From NCBI GenBank assembly GCA_002383375.1, contig DFYR01000062.1:47973-111972 (forward strand): a stretch of DNA of 64,000 bases, written 5' to 3'. The notes beneath the pieces are model-generated. The model was not told the origin of the DNA. It ran no database searches and saw only the letters and a program-made list of their open reading frames with translations. Both the position numbers and the translations under genes were made by a program. The DNA comes from Spirochaetaceae bacterium UBA4077. Its GTDB lineage: Bacteria > Spirochaetota > Spirochaetia > Treponematales > Rectinemataceae. This document shows positions 34,423 to 43,030 of the stretch, in pieces (position 1 is the stretch's first letter; the number at the start of each line of letters is the position of its first letter).

Positions 34423-35199
34423 TCAGGCCATTCCTCTTGCAAGAAAGTCTATGAGCAGCTCGATAAAAGTACTTGGGGTCTCAACAATAGGCGAGTGGCC
34501 TGAATTCTCAATGAGATGGAATTCACCCGAAGGATAGGCGTGGGCTGTCTTTCTGGCCATTTCTTCGGTGATGAGAATATCAGCCTTGCCCTGGATGACC
34601 AGCACAGGCTTGGTGAAAACGGTAGTGCGGTCGCTGATGTCAAAGCGGCTCAATGCTTCGGCATTGCCTATCCAGGCTTTCTCGTTCATCCGTACGGCAT
34701 CGTCAACCAGGGATTCGAAGAACGAGGTATCCTTGTTGGTCGGCAGTGTTGCGGCAAGGGCTTGCGCAAGAACGGTCCTATTCGTGCGCATCATTTCGAT
34801 AGCCGGGTAACGCTCCCTGGGTGTAATGAGGCCTGTAGGCGAAGAAGAATCTACCAGCACCATGGCGCTCAAGTCTCCCGGATGATGGACTGCCAGGGAT
34901 TGCACAACAGCTCCGCCTAGAGAATGGCCGACAATGACAGGGGATTCGAGATTCAGCGCTTTGATGAAGGCATGGAGGTAATCGGCGTAACCATGAATAT
35001 CGGGTTGGACTCCCAGGGCGTCAGAGCGACCGAAATTGGGTAGGTCCAGCGCTATAGTCCTACAGTCTGGAACCTTAGCCACTTTATCAAACCAGCGGCT
35101 GGAGCCTGTGTTGCCGTGGACATAGACGATAGGGCGTCCCTCTCCGTTTGACTGGTAAAATATTCTGCATCCCAGGACATTTACGATATGACTGCTCAT
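34423..35199 (-). CDS. alpha/beta hydrolase 1
   Basis: This 258-residue protein has the alpha/beta-hydrolase fold with the oxyanion segment VYVHGNTGSSRW, the nucleophile elbow GHSLGGAV (serine near residue 93), and an acid/histidine pair near the end (VIQGKADILI, ENSGHSPIV). The substrate is unknown; esters, lactones or C-C bonds of diketones are all possible in this family. It is transcribed with the next hydrolase with a four-base overlap. Confidence 0.88.
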   Translation of the reverse strand: MSSHIVNVLGCRIFYQSNGEGRPIVYVHGNTGSSRWFDKVAKVPDCRTIALDLPNFGRSDALGVQPDIHGYADYLHAFIKALNLESPVIVGHSLGGAVVQSLAVHHPGDLSAMVLVDSSSPTGLITPRERYPAIEMMRTNRTVLAQALAATLPTNKDTSFFESLVDDAVRMNEKAWIGNAEALSRFDISDRTTVFTKPVLVIQGKADILITEEMARKTAHAYPSGEFHLIENSGHSPIVETPSTFIELLIDFLARGMA

Positions 35200-35999
35200 A
35201 GTCCATTCTCCTCGAGAAAAGCGAGAACTACTGATGCCGTCTCTTTTGGTTTTTCGATGACCGCAGCATGACCTGCTCCGGGAATCTCCACGAGGCTCAC
35301 CTGACCTCCCAGATGCTTAGCGATTATGGAGGCGAAGCCGCGGTGCTTGAGGATATCCAATTCGCCAACTACCACCAGCGAAGGACAAGTTATGCGATTC
35401 AGAGACTTAGTGATGTCAAGTTTAAGGAAAGCCCTACAGAGGCCGGCGAAAGCCTCGAACCATTCCCGCGGAAGGGATGCCACCGCGTCTTCCCTTGAAT
35501 CAAGGACCTGCTTATTGGCGCCGATGAATTCCGACGAGTAGGTCCAGGGCATAAGTGTTTTGTAGAATACTCTGGGATCGCTCAACGCCGCTGCTTGCCA
35601 GGATTCGGCTGTGGCGCGAAGCAAAGGATCGATTTCGCTCACCCCGTCGATGACCGTGAGGCTTGCGGTTTTCTCAGGATATGCCAGGGCGAAGCACATG
35701 GCACCCTCCGAGCCGTAAGAGGTGCCGACGATGTGCGCCTTATCGATACCCAGTTTTGCCATGAGCGCGGCCAGGTCTTGAGAATGCTGCTCGAAACTAT
35801 ATTCGCCTATTGATTTTTCGCTCAAGGTCTGCCCACGCAAATCGTGGCAGAGCACTCTGAACGACCCACTGAAGGATTGGGCGAAGGGCTTCCAATGCCC
35901 TATGGACATGGCTATACCGTTGAGCAGCACGATACATGGTCCCTTGTCGCCTAAAATCTCGTAACACAGTCGAACGCCGTTCACTACCGCATCAGGCAC
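35196..35999 (-). CDS. alpha/beta hydrolase 2, enol-lactonase-like
   Basis: This 267-residue protein resembles 3-oxoadipate enol-lactonases: NGVRLCYEILGDKG start, VLLNGIAMSIGHW, elbow GTSYGSEGA and a C-terminal GAGHAAVIEKP histidine. The start is GTG 35999 with AAGGAGG five bases upstream; the open frame to 36077 crosses a 24-bp hairpin and is rejected as coding. Two adjacent hydrolases next to a LIV importer, thiolase and CoA-transferase suggest breakdown of a ring or diketone. Confidence 0.85.
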   Translation of the reverse strand: MPDAVVNGVRLCYEILGDKGPCIVLLNGIAMSIGHWKPFAQSFSGSFRVLCHDLRGQTLSEKSIGEYSFEQHSQDLAALMAKLGIDKAHIVGTSYGSEGAMCFALAYPEKTASLTVIDGVSEIDPLLRATAESWQAAALSDPRVFYKTLMPWTYSSEFIGANKQVLDSREDAVASLPREWFEAFAGLCRAFLKLDITKSLNRITCPSLVVVGELDILKHRGFASIIAKHLGGQVSLVEIPGAGHAAVIEKPKETASVVLAFLEENGL

Positions 36000-36026
36000 G
36001 GATACCTCCTTTTCTCGCGACCGCGG

Positions 36027-36077
36027 TTGCGTTGCTGTTGCCGCCGCGCCGCAGGCGCGGCGGCAACAGCAACGCAA
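36027..36077. repeat. perfect 24-bp hairpin between livF and hydrolase 2
   Basis: A 24-base arm (36027-36050, TTGCGTTGCTGTTGCC...) is the exact reverse complement of 36054-36077, with loop GCA. No T-run follows on the minus strand, so it is more likely an mRNA-stabilising or processing element, or a Rho-independent stop without tract, than an ordinary terminator. Confidence 0.8.
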
Positions 36078-36082
36078 GCTTT

Positions 36083-36784
36083 CTAGAGGCCCAGGTAGGA
36101 CTTGAGCACGTAGGGGTTTGTTTTGAGTCCTTCGGCGCTGTCCTCTATGACGATCTTGCCGTTCTCCAGCACATAACCCCTGTCGATGGACCTGAGGCTT
36201 TCACGTACGTTCTGTTCGGTAACCAAGATAGATACGGTCTTCTTTAGTTCTTTTAAAACCTCGAACACCTCGGCGACGATGGAGGGCTGCAGCCCCAGCG
36301 AAGGCTCGTCCAGAATCAGGAGTTTAGGATTGGACATCAGCGCCCTGGCTATGGCCACCATGCGCTGTTGGCCGCCCGACATAGTCCCCGCCAACTGCTT
36401 TCTTCTTTCTCTTAAAATGGGAAAGAGGGAAAAAACCTTTTCCAGCTGCTCGTCGCTCTTGTCCCTTGCATGGGGTATATAAGCCGCGCCAAGCATGAGG
36501 TTGTCGTCCACCGACATTCCCGGAAAGAGTTCCCGCTCCTGAGGGACAAGGGCTACACCCATACGCGCCATGAAGTGGGTGTCGGTGTTTTCGATCCGTT
36601 TGCCGTCGAACTCGATACTCCCCCCCCAGGGCTTATTGATGCCCATCACTGCGCCTATGAGCGTGGTCTTACCCGCACCGTTGGGGCCGAAGAGCCCCAC
36701 GGATTCGGCACCTACCTCCAGATTGACCCCTTCTATGACCCTCATGCGGCCGTAGCCGCACTCCAAACCTTGAATTTTCAACAT
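36083..36784 (-). CDS. livF: LIV-type ABC importer ATPase 2
   Basis: This 233-residue cassette has Walker [10 protein letters not shown] (about 35-43), signature MSGGQQRMVAIARAL and Walker B LLILDEPSLGL, the LivF pattern. It powers the importer encoded by the four genes upstream. Its start overlaps the livG stop by one base. A very strong hairpin lies directly downstream. Confidence 0.92.
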   Translation of the reverse strand: MLKIQGLECGYGRMRVIEGVNLEVGAESVGLFGPNGAGKTTLIGAVMGINKPWGGSIEFDGKRIENTDTHFMARMGVALVPQERELFPGMSVDDNLMLGAAYIPHARDKSDEQLEKVFSLFPILRERRKQLAGTMSGGQQRMVAIARALMSNPKLLILDEPSLGLQPSIVAEVFEVLKELKKTVSILVTEQNVRESLRSIDRGYVLENGKIVIEDSAEGLKTNPYVLKSYLGL

Positions 36785-37503
36785 CAGGCGGCTCCTCCGA
36801 GATAGGCTTCGATGACCCTGGGATTCTTGGAGACTTCCTCATAGGGGCCTTCGGCGATCAATTCCCCTGCCTCCAGCACGATCACCCTGTGGGTGAGTTC
36901 CCGGATGACGCCCATCACATGTTCGACAACGCCCACAGCGAGATTTCTTTCCTTGGCCAAGCGCTGGACGAGCCCGATCATCGCCTTAGTCTCATCCGAA
37001 TTGAGTCCCGCCATCACCTCGTCCAGGAACAGAATAGTGGGACCGTTGGCCAGGGCATGGGCGATCTCCATCTTTTTTGTCTCCAGCATGGTGAGCTGGG
37101 AAACCGAGCGGTGGAGCTGGCTTAAGCCGATTTCTGCACAGAGGGATTCAGCCGATTTCCTGGCCTCAGGAAGGCTTTTCCCGGCAGCGAAGATAAAGCC
37201 AATCATGACGTTTTCCAGCACATCGAGACTTTCCATTGGATGGATAAGCTGATAGGTGCGCGCAATGCCCCGTCTCGCTCGCTCGTGGGCGGGCATAGTG
37301 CTGATATCCCTACCATCTAAAAACACCGAGCCCGAAGTAGGATAGTAGATGCCGGAAATGAGGTTGATAAAGGTGGTCTTTCCCGCCCCGTTTGGGCCAA
37401 TGATGCCAAGGATCTCCCCGGAGGAAAGGGAAAAGCTTACATTTTTTACAGCCACGAGACCGCCGAACTGCTTGGTGAGCGACTTGGTTTCGATTCTAGC
37501 CAT
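36784..37503 (-). CDS. livG: LIV-type ABC importer ATPase 1
   Basis: This 239-residue cassette has Walker [17 protein letters not shown] and Walker [12 protein letters not shown], characteristic of LivG. The ABC signature normally LSGGQ reads [15 protein letters not shown], a degenerate form that also occurs in some LivG-branch proteins. Its start codon overlaps the livM stop region by eight bases. Confidence 0.9.
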   Translation of the reverse strand: MARIETKSLTKQFGGLVAVKNVSFSLSSGEILGIIGPNGAGKTTFINLISGIYYPTSGSVFLDGRDISTMPAHERARRGIARTYQLIHPMESLDVLENVMIGFIFAAGKSLPEARKSAESLCAEIGLSQLHRSVSQLTMLETKKMEIAHALANGPTILFLDEVMAGLNSDETKAMIGLVQRLAKERNLAVGVVEHVMGVIRELTHRVIVLEAGELIAEGPYEEVSKNPRVIEAYLGGAA

Positions 37504-38422
37504 TTCGCTTGCTCCTCTCCTTCTTGATGAGGCCGTAGATTCCTCTGGGCATAAAGAGAATGACCAGGATGATGATTAGTCCGTAAACCAGAAGATGGCC
37601 ATATGGAATCATAAGCTTGAGGTATTCGGAAATGACGCCCAGCAGAAGGGCACCGATGATTGGACCCCAGGTGGAGTGAATGCCTCCCAGGAGGGCCATG
37701 GCCAGGGGCAGAAGGGTATAATTAGCGTCGAAGGCAGTATCGGGCATGGCAAAGCCGTATGACATGACATGAACACCGCCAACCAAGCCCTGGATAAGGG
37801 AGGAGGCGGTAAAGGCGATGAGAAGGTTGGCGAAAATGTTGATACCCGAGGTGCGGGCGGCGATTTCGTTGTTACGTATTGCGGTGAGGGAAAAGTGCAT
37901 CTTGGATTTTTCGAACAGCACCGAGGCGCCGACGGCGAAGAGGAGTATCGCGTAGGAAAGCCAGTAGAGGGAGGATGACTTGCCCCCGAATACTACCTGG
38001 GGCAGCACTAATCCCTCAGGACCTCCGGTAAAGGAGGACCAGTTGTGGATGATTACCTTGAAAATCTCCCCCAGTGCGAGAGTGGTGATGGAAAAATACG
38101 TGGATCTGAGCCTTAAGACCAAAAATCCGAGAAGGAAGGCGACAAGCGCTGCGAAGGCTGCAGCCGAGAGCATGGCGACTACGGGAGCAACCCCTGCCCT
38201 GACCGAAAGGATTATCGCAGTGTAGGATCCCAGACCGAAAAATCCGGCTATGCCGAAGGATATCTGGCCAGAGCGGAGCAGCATGTCCCAGGAAATGGCA
38301 AGGGCCATGAAGGTGAATACGCTTCTGGCCACGGCCTGCGGATAGGCGCCCAGAAAGACCGGCAGGAGGCCGCCTGCGAAAATCAACGCAAGAGGGAAGA
38401 TATAGTTGGCAGGTTTTTTCAT
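37496..38422 (-). CDS. livM: LIV-type ABC permease 2
   Basis: This 308-residue polytopic protein has the LivM hallmarks [18 protein letters not shown] (about 57-74) and [14 protein letters not shown] (about 110-123), with a basic C-terminus. It overlaps livH by four bases and livG by eight, so the transporter genes are translationally coupled. Confidence 0.92.
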   Translation of the reverse strand: MKKPANYIFPLALIFAGGLLPVFLGAYPQAVARSVFTFMALAISWDMLLRSGQISFGIAGFFGLGSYTAIILSVRAGVAPVVAMLSAAAFAALVAFLLGFLVLRLRSTYFSITTLALGEIFKVIIHNWSSFTGGPEGLVLPQVVFGGKSSSLYWLSYAILLFAVGASVLFEKSKMHFSLTAIRNNEIAARTSGINIFANLLIAFTASSLIQGLVGGVHVMSYGFAMPDTAFDANYTLLPLAMALLGGIHSTWGPIIGALLLGVISEYLKLMIPYGHLLVYGLIIILVILFMPRGIYGLIKKERSKRNG

Positions 38423-39342
38423 AGTTTCCTCCCCTTGTACGCCCGAACAGCAATGACAATGATGATGATGAGGAAAAAGACTATCCCCGACCAGCCCGAG
38501 GCGCCTCGGATTCCGTTTATAGCCGCTTCAGCAATACCCAGGAGCAAGCTACTGTAGATGATGCCTGATATGCTTCCTATGCCCGCCATGGCCACGAGGC
38601 TGAAGGATTTCATTGTGTATGGAGATCCGACATAGGGAAAAATGGACTGTCTTGTCATGAAGACCGAGCCCGTCATACCCACAAGGATCACGGAAACAGT
38701 GAATATGAAAACATACGTTTTCATAACGTCGATGCCGACGATGGCCGCTCCCCGGGGATTCTGTCCCACCGCCACAGCCGCCTTGCCCATTCTCGTATTG
38801 GAGAGAAACCACTTAATACCGAAGCCCATGAGGAGGGCTATGGCCACATAGACAAAATCGTAGACACCGAAGCTTGTCTCTCCGATAGTTGCCGACATGG
38901 ACACGTAGGAGAGTGGAAGTTTTCGTGTCTGGGGCGTGAAGATGAGGGATATGGCCTGGGTCATCGTGATGGCTATGCCGAAGGTCAGAATCAGCTGATT
39001 AAGCTCCGGCGCCTTGAGGGTGTGGCGAATCGTGAGCTGGAAGATAAAATAGCCCATGATGCCCATGACAAGGGCGACAGGAAGAAGGGCGAGCCAGGGA
39101 TCGAGCCCAATGCTTCTTGCTATGTTGTAGGTCAGATAGGCGGATACCATCATTATTTCGCCGTGGGCGAGATTGACGATATGGACGATGCCGAGCACGA
39201 GCGCCATGGGAATGGCAACCGATGCGTATAGGCCCGCTCTCTGAACTCCATAGATGAGGACCGTGGGTTTCCACGCCAAAATGGCTACGACGGCTGCCGC
39301 ACCTAGGATGATCCACGGTACGGCTTTTCGGTTCACTGTCAT
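38419..39342 (-). CDS. livH: LIV-type ABC permease 1
   Basis: This 307-residue polytopic protein has the LivH pattern LGIVHIVNLAHGEIMMVSAYL (residues about 50-70) and GKAAVAVGQNPRGAAIVGID. It is the first permease of the importer and is separated from the binding-protein gene by 165 bp containing a GC-rich hairpin at 39454-39482. Confidence 0.92.
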   Translation of the reverse strand: MTVNRKAVPWIILGAAAVVAILAWKPTVLIYGVQRAGLYASVAIPMALVLGIVHIVNLAHGEIMMVSAYLTYNIARSIGLDPWLALLPVALVMGIMGYFIFQLTIRHTLKAPELNQLILTFGIAITMTQAISLIFTPQTRKLPLSYVSMSATIGETSFGVYDFVYVAIALLMGFGIKWFLSNTRMGKAAVAVGQNPRGAAIVGIDVMKTYVFIFTVSVILVGMTGSVFMTRQSIFPYVGSPYTMKSFSLVAMAGIGSISGIIYSSLLLGIAEAAINGIRGASGWSGIVFFLIIIIVIAVRAYKGRKL

Positions 39343-39453
39343 CGCATCACCTTGCTTTTATAGTCAATTTTCTTCCGAAAGCCTATGGCTTTGCCGGAAG
39401 ATAGCCAGGATTTTGCCCGGACCGGCGAAGGTCCAAGGCAAAACCTCTCACGA

Positions 39454-39482
39454 CGCGGCGCGGGCTGCAAGCCCGCGCCGCG
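39454..39482 (-). terminator. GC-rich hairpin between binding-protein and permease genes
   Basis: CGCGGCGCGGGC (39454-39465) pairs with GCCCGCGCCGCG (39471-39482) around loop TGCAA. It lies 26 bases after the livK stop, the same position as the hairpin following the BMP gene at 2765-2795, and may limit read-through into the permease genes. Only a short T4 stretch follows. Confidence 0.6.
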
Positions 39483-39507
39483 CCTCACACGGTTTCAGCT
39501 GCGGCTG

Positions 39508-40704
39508 TCACTTCCACGCGGGGAAGGGATAGACCGGCGGCCTCGTCTGGACCTCGAAGGGCCATATGACTTCCTGCCGCCCGTTCTGCCACTGGAGGAT
39601 CTTCTGGTTGCGGATGCCCTGATGCTTTATCACGTTGGAGGGGGAGAAGCTGATGGTTTCGCCCAGGGCGGAGAGATACTTGGTCTGCTCCAACGCCTTG
39701 ATAACCGCTGTGCTGTCCAGGCTACCCGCCCGCTTGATGCCTTCGGCGAGGACATAGACGGCGGAATAAGCCAAAGGTCCGAAATAGGTGGCTGGCTCTT
39801 CCTTGTACTTGGCCACGAAAGCGTCGTAGAACTTCTTGGATACAGGGTTTACGTCGTTGATGGAGGGTGCCCACATACCGTAAAGGGTCACGTTGTCAGC
39901 CAGCTTGGACTTACCGAAATCCTTTGGCCATCCGGGAGGCGCTCCGACAAAGAGTGGGGGAGAAAAGCGCATAGCCTTGGCCTGCTCGAGCATGGGCAGC
40001 GCATCGGCATCGTAGCCGGCCCAGAGGAAGATGTCGGGCTTGTATTCCTTAGCTTTTTCGATCATAGCAGTGTAGTCGCCACCGCCCAGGGCAGCGCTCT
40101 TGAAGGATTCGCCGTCGAACTGGAAATCCTTCTCGAACATCTTTTTAGAGGAGTCATAGGAGGATTTGCCGAAGGCTCCTTCCTCGTAAGCCAGGAACAT
40201 TCTGTCGATCTTGATGTTGGGATACTTGTTGCGGATCGCTGTCCAGCCCTCCAGATAGGAAGCGCCCTGAGTGTAGTCCCAGGGATGGAGATGAAAATAC
40301 CAGTCGGCATCGGCGCCGAGTGCATTTTCGACCAGGTAAGAAGCGGCTCCGGTTGAAACAACCACCTTCTGGTACTTTTTCATGGTAGGAACCTGGGCCA
40401 GGGCTACTGCGGAAGACATGCCGCCGATCAGGAAGTCCACCTTATCCACGGTGACTAGCTTTTCTATGGCGGCGACGCCCTTGTCACCTTTGCCCTCATC
40501 GTCCACAATCACCAGCTGGAGCTGTTTTCCAAGCACGCCGCCGGCCTTGTTGATTTCCTCCACCGCAAGCATGGCTCCTTTGGAACCATGGTTGCCCGTG
40601 ATGTCCGCCAGGTTCCAGTTGGCGCCGATCTTGATGGCGCCCTGGGCAAAGGCAGTCGACGCGAGGAACGCGCTGAGCACGAACATCGTCAGGAATTTTT
40701 TCAT
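39508..40704 (-). CDS. livK: LIV-type periplasmic binding protein
   Basis: This 398-residue protein has a signal peptide (MKKFLTMFVLSAFLASTAFA) and a Leu/Ile/Val-binding fold with AIKIGANWNLADITGNHG at the mature start. Members of this family bind amino acids but also aromatic acids, short carboxylates and amides. The neighbourhood of acyl-CoA enzymes favours a carboxylate or ketoacid ligand. It is the first gene of the transporter operon, and a perfect 22-bp palindrome lies upstream. Confidence 0.9.
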   Translation of the reverse strand: MKKFLTMFVLSAFLASTAFAQGAIKIGANWNLADITGNHGSKGAMLAVEEINKAGGVLGKQLQLVIVDDEGKGDKGVAAIEKLVTVDKVDFLIGGMSSAVALAQVPTMKKYQKVVVSTGAASYLVENALGADADWYFHLHPWDYTQGASYLEGWTAIRNKYPNIKIDRMFLAYEEGAFGKSSYDSSKKMFEKDFQFDGESFKSAALGGGDYTAMIEKAKEYKPDIFLWAGYDADALPMLEQAKAMRFSPPLFVGAPPGWPKDFGKSKLADNVTLYGMWAPSINDVNPVSKKFYDAFVAKYKEEPATYFGPLAYSAVYVLAEGIKRAGSLDSTAVIKALEQTKYLSALGETISFSPSNVIKHQGIRNQKILQWQNGRQEVIWPFEVQTRPPVYPFPAWK

Positions 40705-40762
40705 TCCTTGCCTCCCTGAATGCGCCGCTATCCGCCGCGCATCCTTGGTATATTAATTTTCT

Positions 40763-40784
40763 CTGGAAATCGTACGATTTCCAG
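40763..40784. promoter_or_regulatory. perfect 22-bp palindrome upstream of livK
   Basis: The half-site CTGGAAATCGT (40763-40773) is followed by its exact complement (40774-40784) with no spacer. It lies four bases past the SDR stop and 58 bases before the livK ATG, over the likely -35 region of livK. Length and symmetry fit a TetR-type operator; a short terminator hairpin for the SDR gene is the alternative. Confidence 0.5.
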
Positions 40785-40788
40785 GGCT

Positions 40789-41529
40789 TTACAGAACAAG
40801 ACCTCCGTCCACCCTGAGGACCTGGCCGGTGATGAAGACCGCCTCATCGCTGCAGAGAAAGAGAACCGCGTTGGCGATGTCGATAGGCATGGCCAGCCTT
40901 CCCAGAGGTGTCTTGGCGATGATGGGTTCCAGCACTTTCTCAGGGACTGTTTCGATCATCGGAGTGCGGCAATAGCCCGGGGAAATTGAATTGACCCGTA
41001 CCTTGGCTCCCTTTCGGGCGAATTCCTTGGCCCAGCCCTTGGTCATGGCCACAATGCCGCCCTTGGCGGCTGCGTAGTTAGACTGGCCAATGTTGCCATC
41101 CAGACCCACCACGGAAGCTATCGAGACGATGGCGCCGCTTCCTGTCTGCATCATCTGGGGCGCAATTGCCCTGGTCATCTTGAATACTCCCGCAAGGTTC
41201 ACATTGATCACCGCCCACCAGTCGTCGTCGCTCATCTTCTGGATAAGGGCGTCCTTGGTGATGCCTGCGTTGTTTACCAGAGTATCGATCCGGCCGAACT
41301 CTGCGACTACTTTTTCAACGAAAGCCTGAATCTGGGCTGTATCGGTTACGTTGACCACTGCTCCCCGTACGTTTGTCCGGCCGGCTTCCAGTTCCATGAA
41401 GGCCGAGTCGTTCACGTCCAGAGCGAATACCATCGTCGCCCCTTCCTCGGCAAACCTGTCGACGATAGTCCTGCCGATGCCCCGGGCTCCCCCAGTGACG
41501 ACACAAATTTTGTCTTTCATCCTATTCAT
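40789..41529 (-). CDS. FabG-like short-chain dehydrogenase
   Basis: This 246-residue SDR has TGGARGIGRT near residue 12, NNAG near 88, catalytic serine in SIASVVG, Y-x3-K in NYAAAKGGI and the FabG-like C-terminus FITGQVLRVDGGLVL. It likely reduces or oxidises a 3-keto/3-hydroxy acyl group. GGGAGG precedes the ATG by seven bases. It lies between the KAS III-like gene and the LIV importer on the same strand. Confidence 0.9.
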   Translation of the reverse strand: MNRMKDKICVVTGGARGIGRTIVDRFAEEGATMVFALDVNDSAFMELEAGRTNVRGAVVNVTDTAQIQAFVEKVVAEFGRIDTLVNNAGITKDALIQKMSDDDWWAVINVNLAGVFKMTRAIAPQMMQTGSGAIVSIASVVGLDGNIGQSNYAAAKGGIVAMTKGWAKEFARKGAKVRVNSISPGYCRTPMIETVPEKVLEPIIAKTPLGRLAMPIDIANAVLFLCSDEAVFITGQVLRVDGGLVL

Positions 41530-41646
41530 AATGATCCTCCCAAAATTAATCTCAACACTTCGGCATCCCAGATCCAGAGCCCCGGCGGTGATACGCCTGA
41601 GCAGCTCTCCGGCTGCCTCACTCCGCCCGGCCAGCGGGCTGGCTCC

Positions 41647-42666
41647 TTAATCCCGCCCAGCCACCGATCCCCAACGGACAACCGAGCTGGCCCACACAAA
41701 GCCCAGGCCGGCGCCTACCAGTACTATCTTCGAACCGTCCCTGATCTTGCCCGCTTCCAACCCGAGCTTTATGGAAAGAAGCTGATCGTTCTGCCCCAGG
41801 TGACCATACTCGTCCAGGTAGGTCGACTGTTCTTCCTTCAAGCCAAGCTCCTGGAGTACGGCCAGGTGTGCGCTGCGCTTGAAGTGAAGTATTGCTAGGT
41901 AGTCGATGTCCTGCTCTCCAAAGCCGGACTTACGCATGGATTCACGAATAACGGCATAGAAATTGGGCATGGTGACTTCGCCCAGTTTATTCTTGAACGC
42001 AGCTTCGTCGGAGACCCTGAAAAAGGGCTCGGCTGCGTCTCCAGGCTCGGGGGGCCACTTTTTAGAGCCTAAGACGGGAACGATACACATTTCGGACAAG
42101 GAGCCATCGCCCCTAAAAGAGGAGGCTAGTACCTCATTTTTCCCCAGATCCTTTACCAGAAGGCAGGCTGAGCCCGCTGATCCTATGTCCATCATAAAGC
42201 GAGTGGGTGGATAAGAAAGCTGTATGAGGTCGTTATTTCTGTACCCTGACACCAGGAGAACATTTTTAAGATCGTCCCTGGCTAGCATAAGCGACTTAGC
42301 CACATCCAGGGCGGCCATCATGGAGCCGCACATGGCTTCCATGTCGAAGCTCCAGGCCTTCACCGCGCCCAGCCTGTTGGCTACGTTGAGGCCGGCGAGC
42401 CAGCAAGGGTAGTCTTTGTGCTGGGCACCGCACCAGATCACCAGGTCCACATCTGCCGCGGCGACACCTGCCTCTTCCAGAGCCTTCTGGGCCGCCTTGA
42501 AGCCCATATCGGCGGTTGTGTCATCCGCTCCGGCCACGGGTTTGCGCTTTATACCGAACTTGAAAGCTATCACGTCCTCCGGGACTCCCGTCTGTTTGGC
42601 AAGATCAGCGGCTGTAAGTTCTGTGCGGGGGAAATAGAGACCGATACCAGCGATTCCTATATGCAT
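41647..42666 (-). CDS. KAS III-like enzyme 1
   Basis: This 339-residue thiolase-fold protein resembles 3-oxoacyl-ACP synthase III. C113 (DMEAMCGSM) and H261 (AILHFKRSA) match the catalytic Cys-His pair, but the asparagine of the usual YGN motif is histidine here (DEYGHLG, H289). It may therefore condense or cleave a beta-keto acyl thioester in a noncanonical way. The start is ATG 42666 with GGAG; the frame is open to 42699 but crosses the repeat at 42682. It is divergent from the tandem TetR gene. Confidence 0.85.
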   Translation of the reverse strand: MHIGIAGIGLYFPRTELTAADLAKQTGVPEDVIAFKFGIKRKPVAGADDTTADMGFKAAQKALEEAGVAAADVDLVIWCGAQHKDYPCWLAGLNVANRLGAVKAWSFDMEAMCGSMMAALDVAKSLMLARDDLKNVLLVSGYRNNDLIQLSYPPTRFMMDIGSAGSACLLVKDLGKNEVLASSFRGDGSLSEMCIVPVLGSKKWPPEPGDAAEPFFRVSDEAAFKNKLGEVTMPNFYAVIRESMRKSGFGEQDIDYLAILHFKRSAHLAVLQELGLKEEQSTYLDEYGHLGQNDQLLSIKLGLEAGKIRDGSKIVLVGAGLGFVWASSVVRWGSVAGRD

Positions 42667-42681
42667 TGGATACTCCATAAA

Positions 42682-42701
42682 TAGTGAATCATCTCTCACT
42701 A
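42682..42701. promoter_or_regulatory. candidate TetR operator, copy 1
   Basis: TAGTGA (42682-42687) and TCACTA (42696-42701) form a 6-bp inverted repeat around ATCATCTC. It lies 16 bases before the KAS III-like ATG. The sequence AGTGAATCATCTCTCA within it recurs at 42927-42942. Confidence 0.5.
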
Positions 42702-42926
42702 CTATCTGCTCAGTTTTTTCGATCCGTCAAGAGTTATTTTTTATTTTTAATCATTTTTTTGGTTTTTTAAAAAATCAGCTTACTGTCAAAATAAGTATTT
42801 ACTATTATTATATATATACATAATAATACACTCCACCCAATCGCTCAGCCTCGTCCGGGAAAGGTAAAAATTTTTACTATTTTACTTGCACGTTCCCAAT
42901 ATGCGTTCTATACTCAACCATAAAGA

Positions 42927-42942
42927 AGTGAATCATCTCTCA
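42927..42942. promoter_or_regulatory. candidate TetR operator, copy 2
   Basis: AGTGAATCATCTCTCA is repeated exactly, in the same orientation as copy 1, about 90 bases before the tandem TetR ATG. The flanking symmetry is weaker here (right half CATAAT). Confidence 0.45.
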
Positions 42943-43030
42943 TAATTGTTGAGCAAACTAGAGTCCGTAGATGCATGGAGAACGGAGAGTAGTACAATAG
43001 CGTTTAATTATTGAAGGAAAGGGAGACTAG

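Larger units (their letters stand above)
42667..43030. other. AT-rich divergent regulatory region
   Basis: These 364 bp between the KAS III-like gene and the tandem TetR gene are unusually AT-rich (long T and TA runs near 42730-42830). They contain two copies of the 16-base sequence AGTGAATCATCTCTCA. No coding frame is credible here. Confidence 0.6.

Noticed and set aside
39385..40356. Plus-strand open frame (323 codons)
   Set aside because: It is opposite livK and overlaps the GC hairpin at 39454; no motifs are present.
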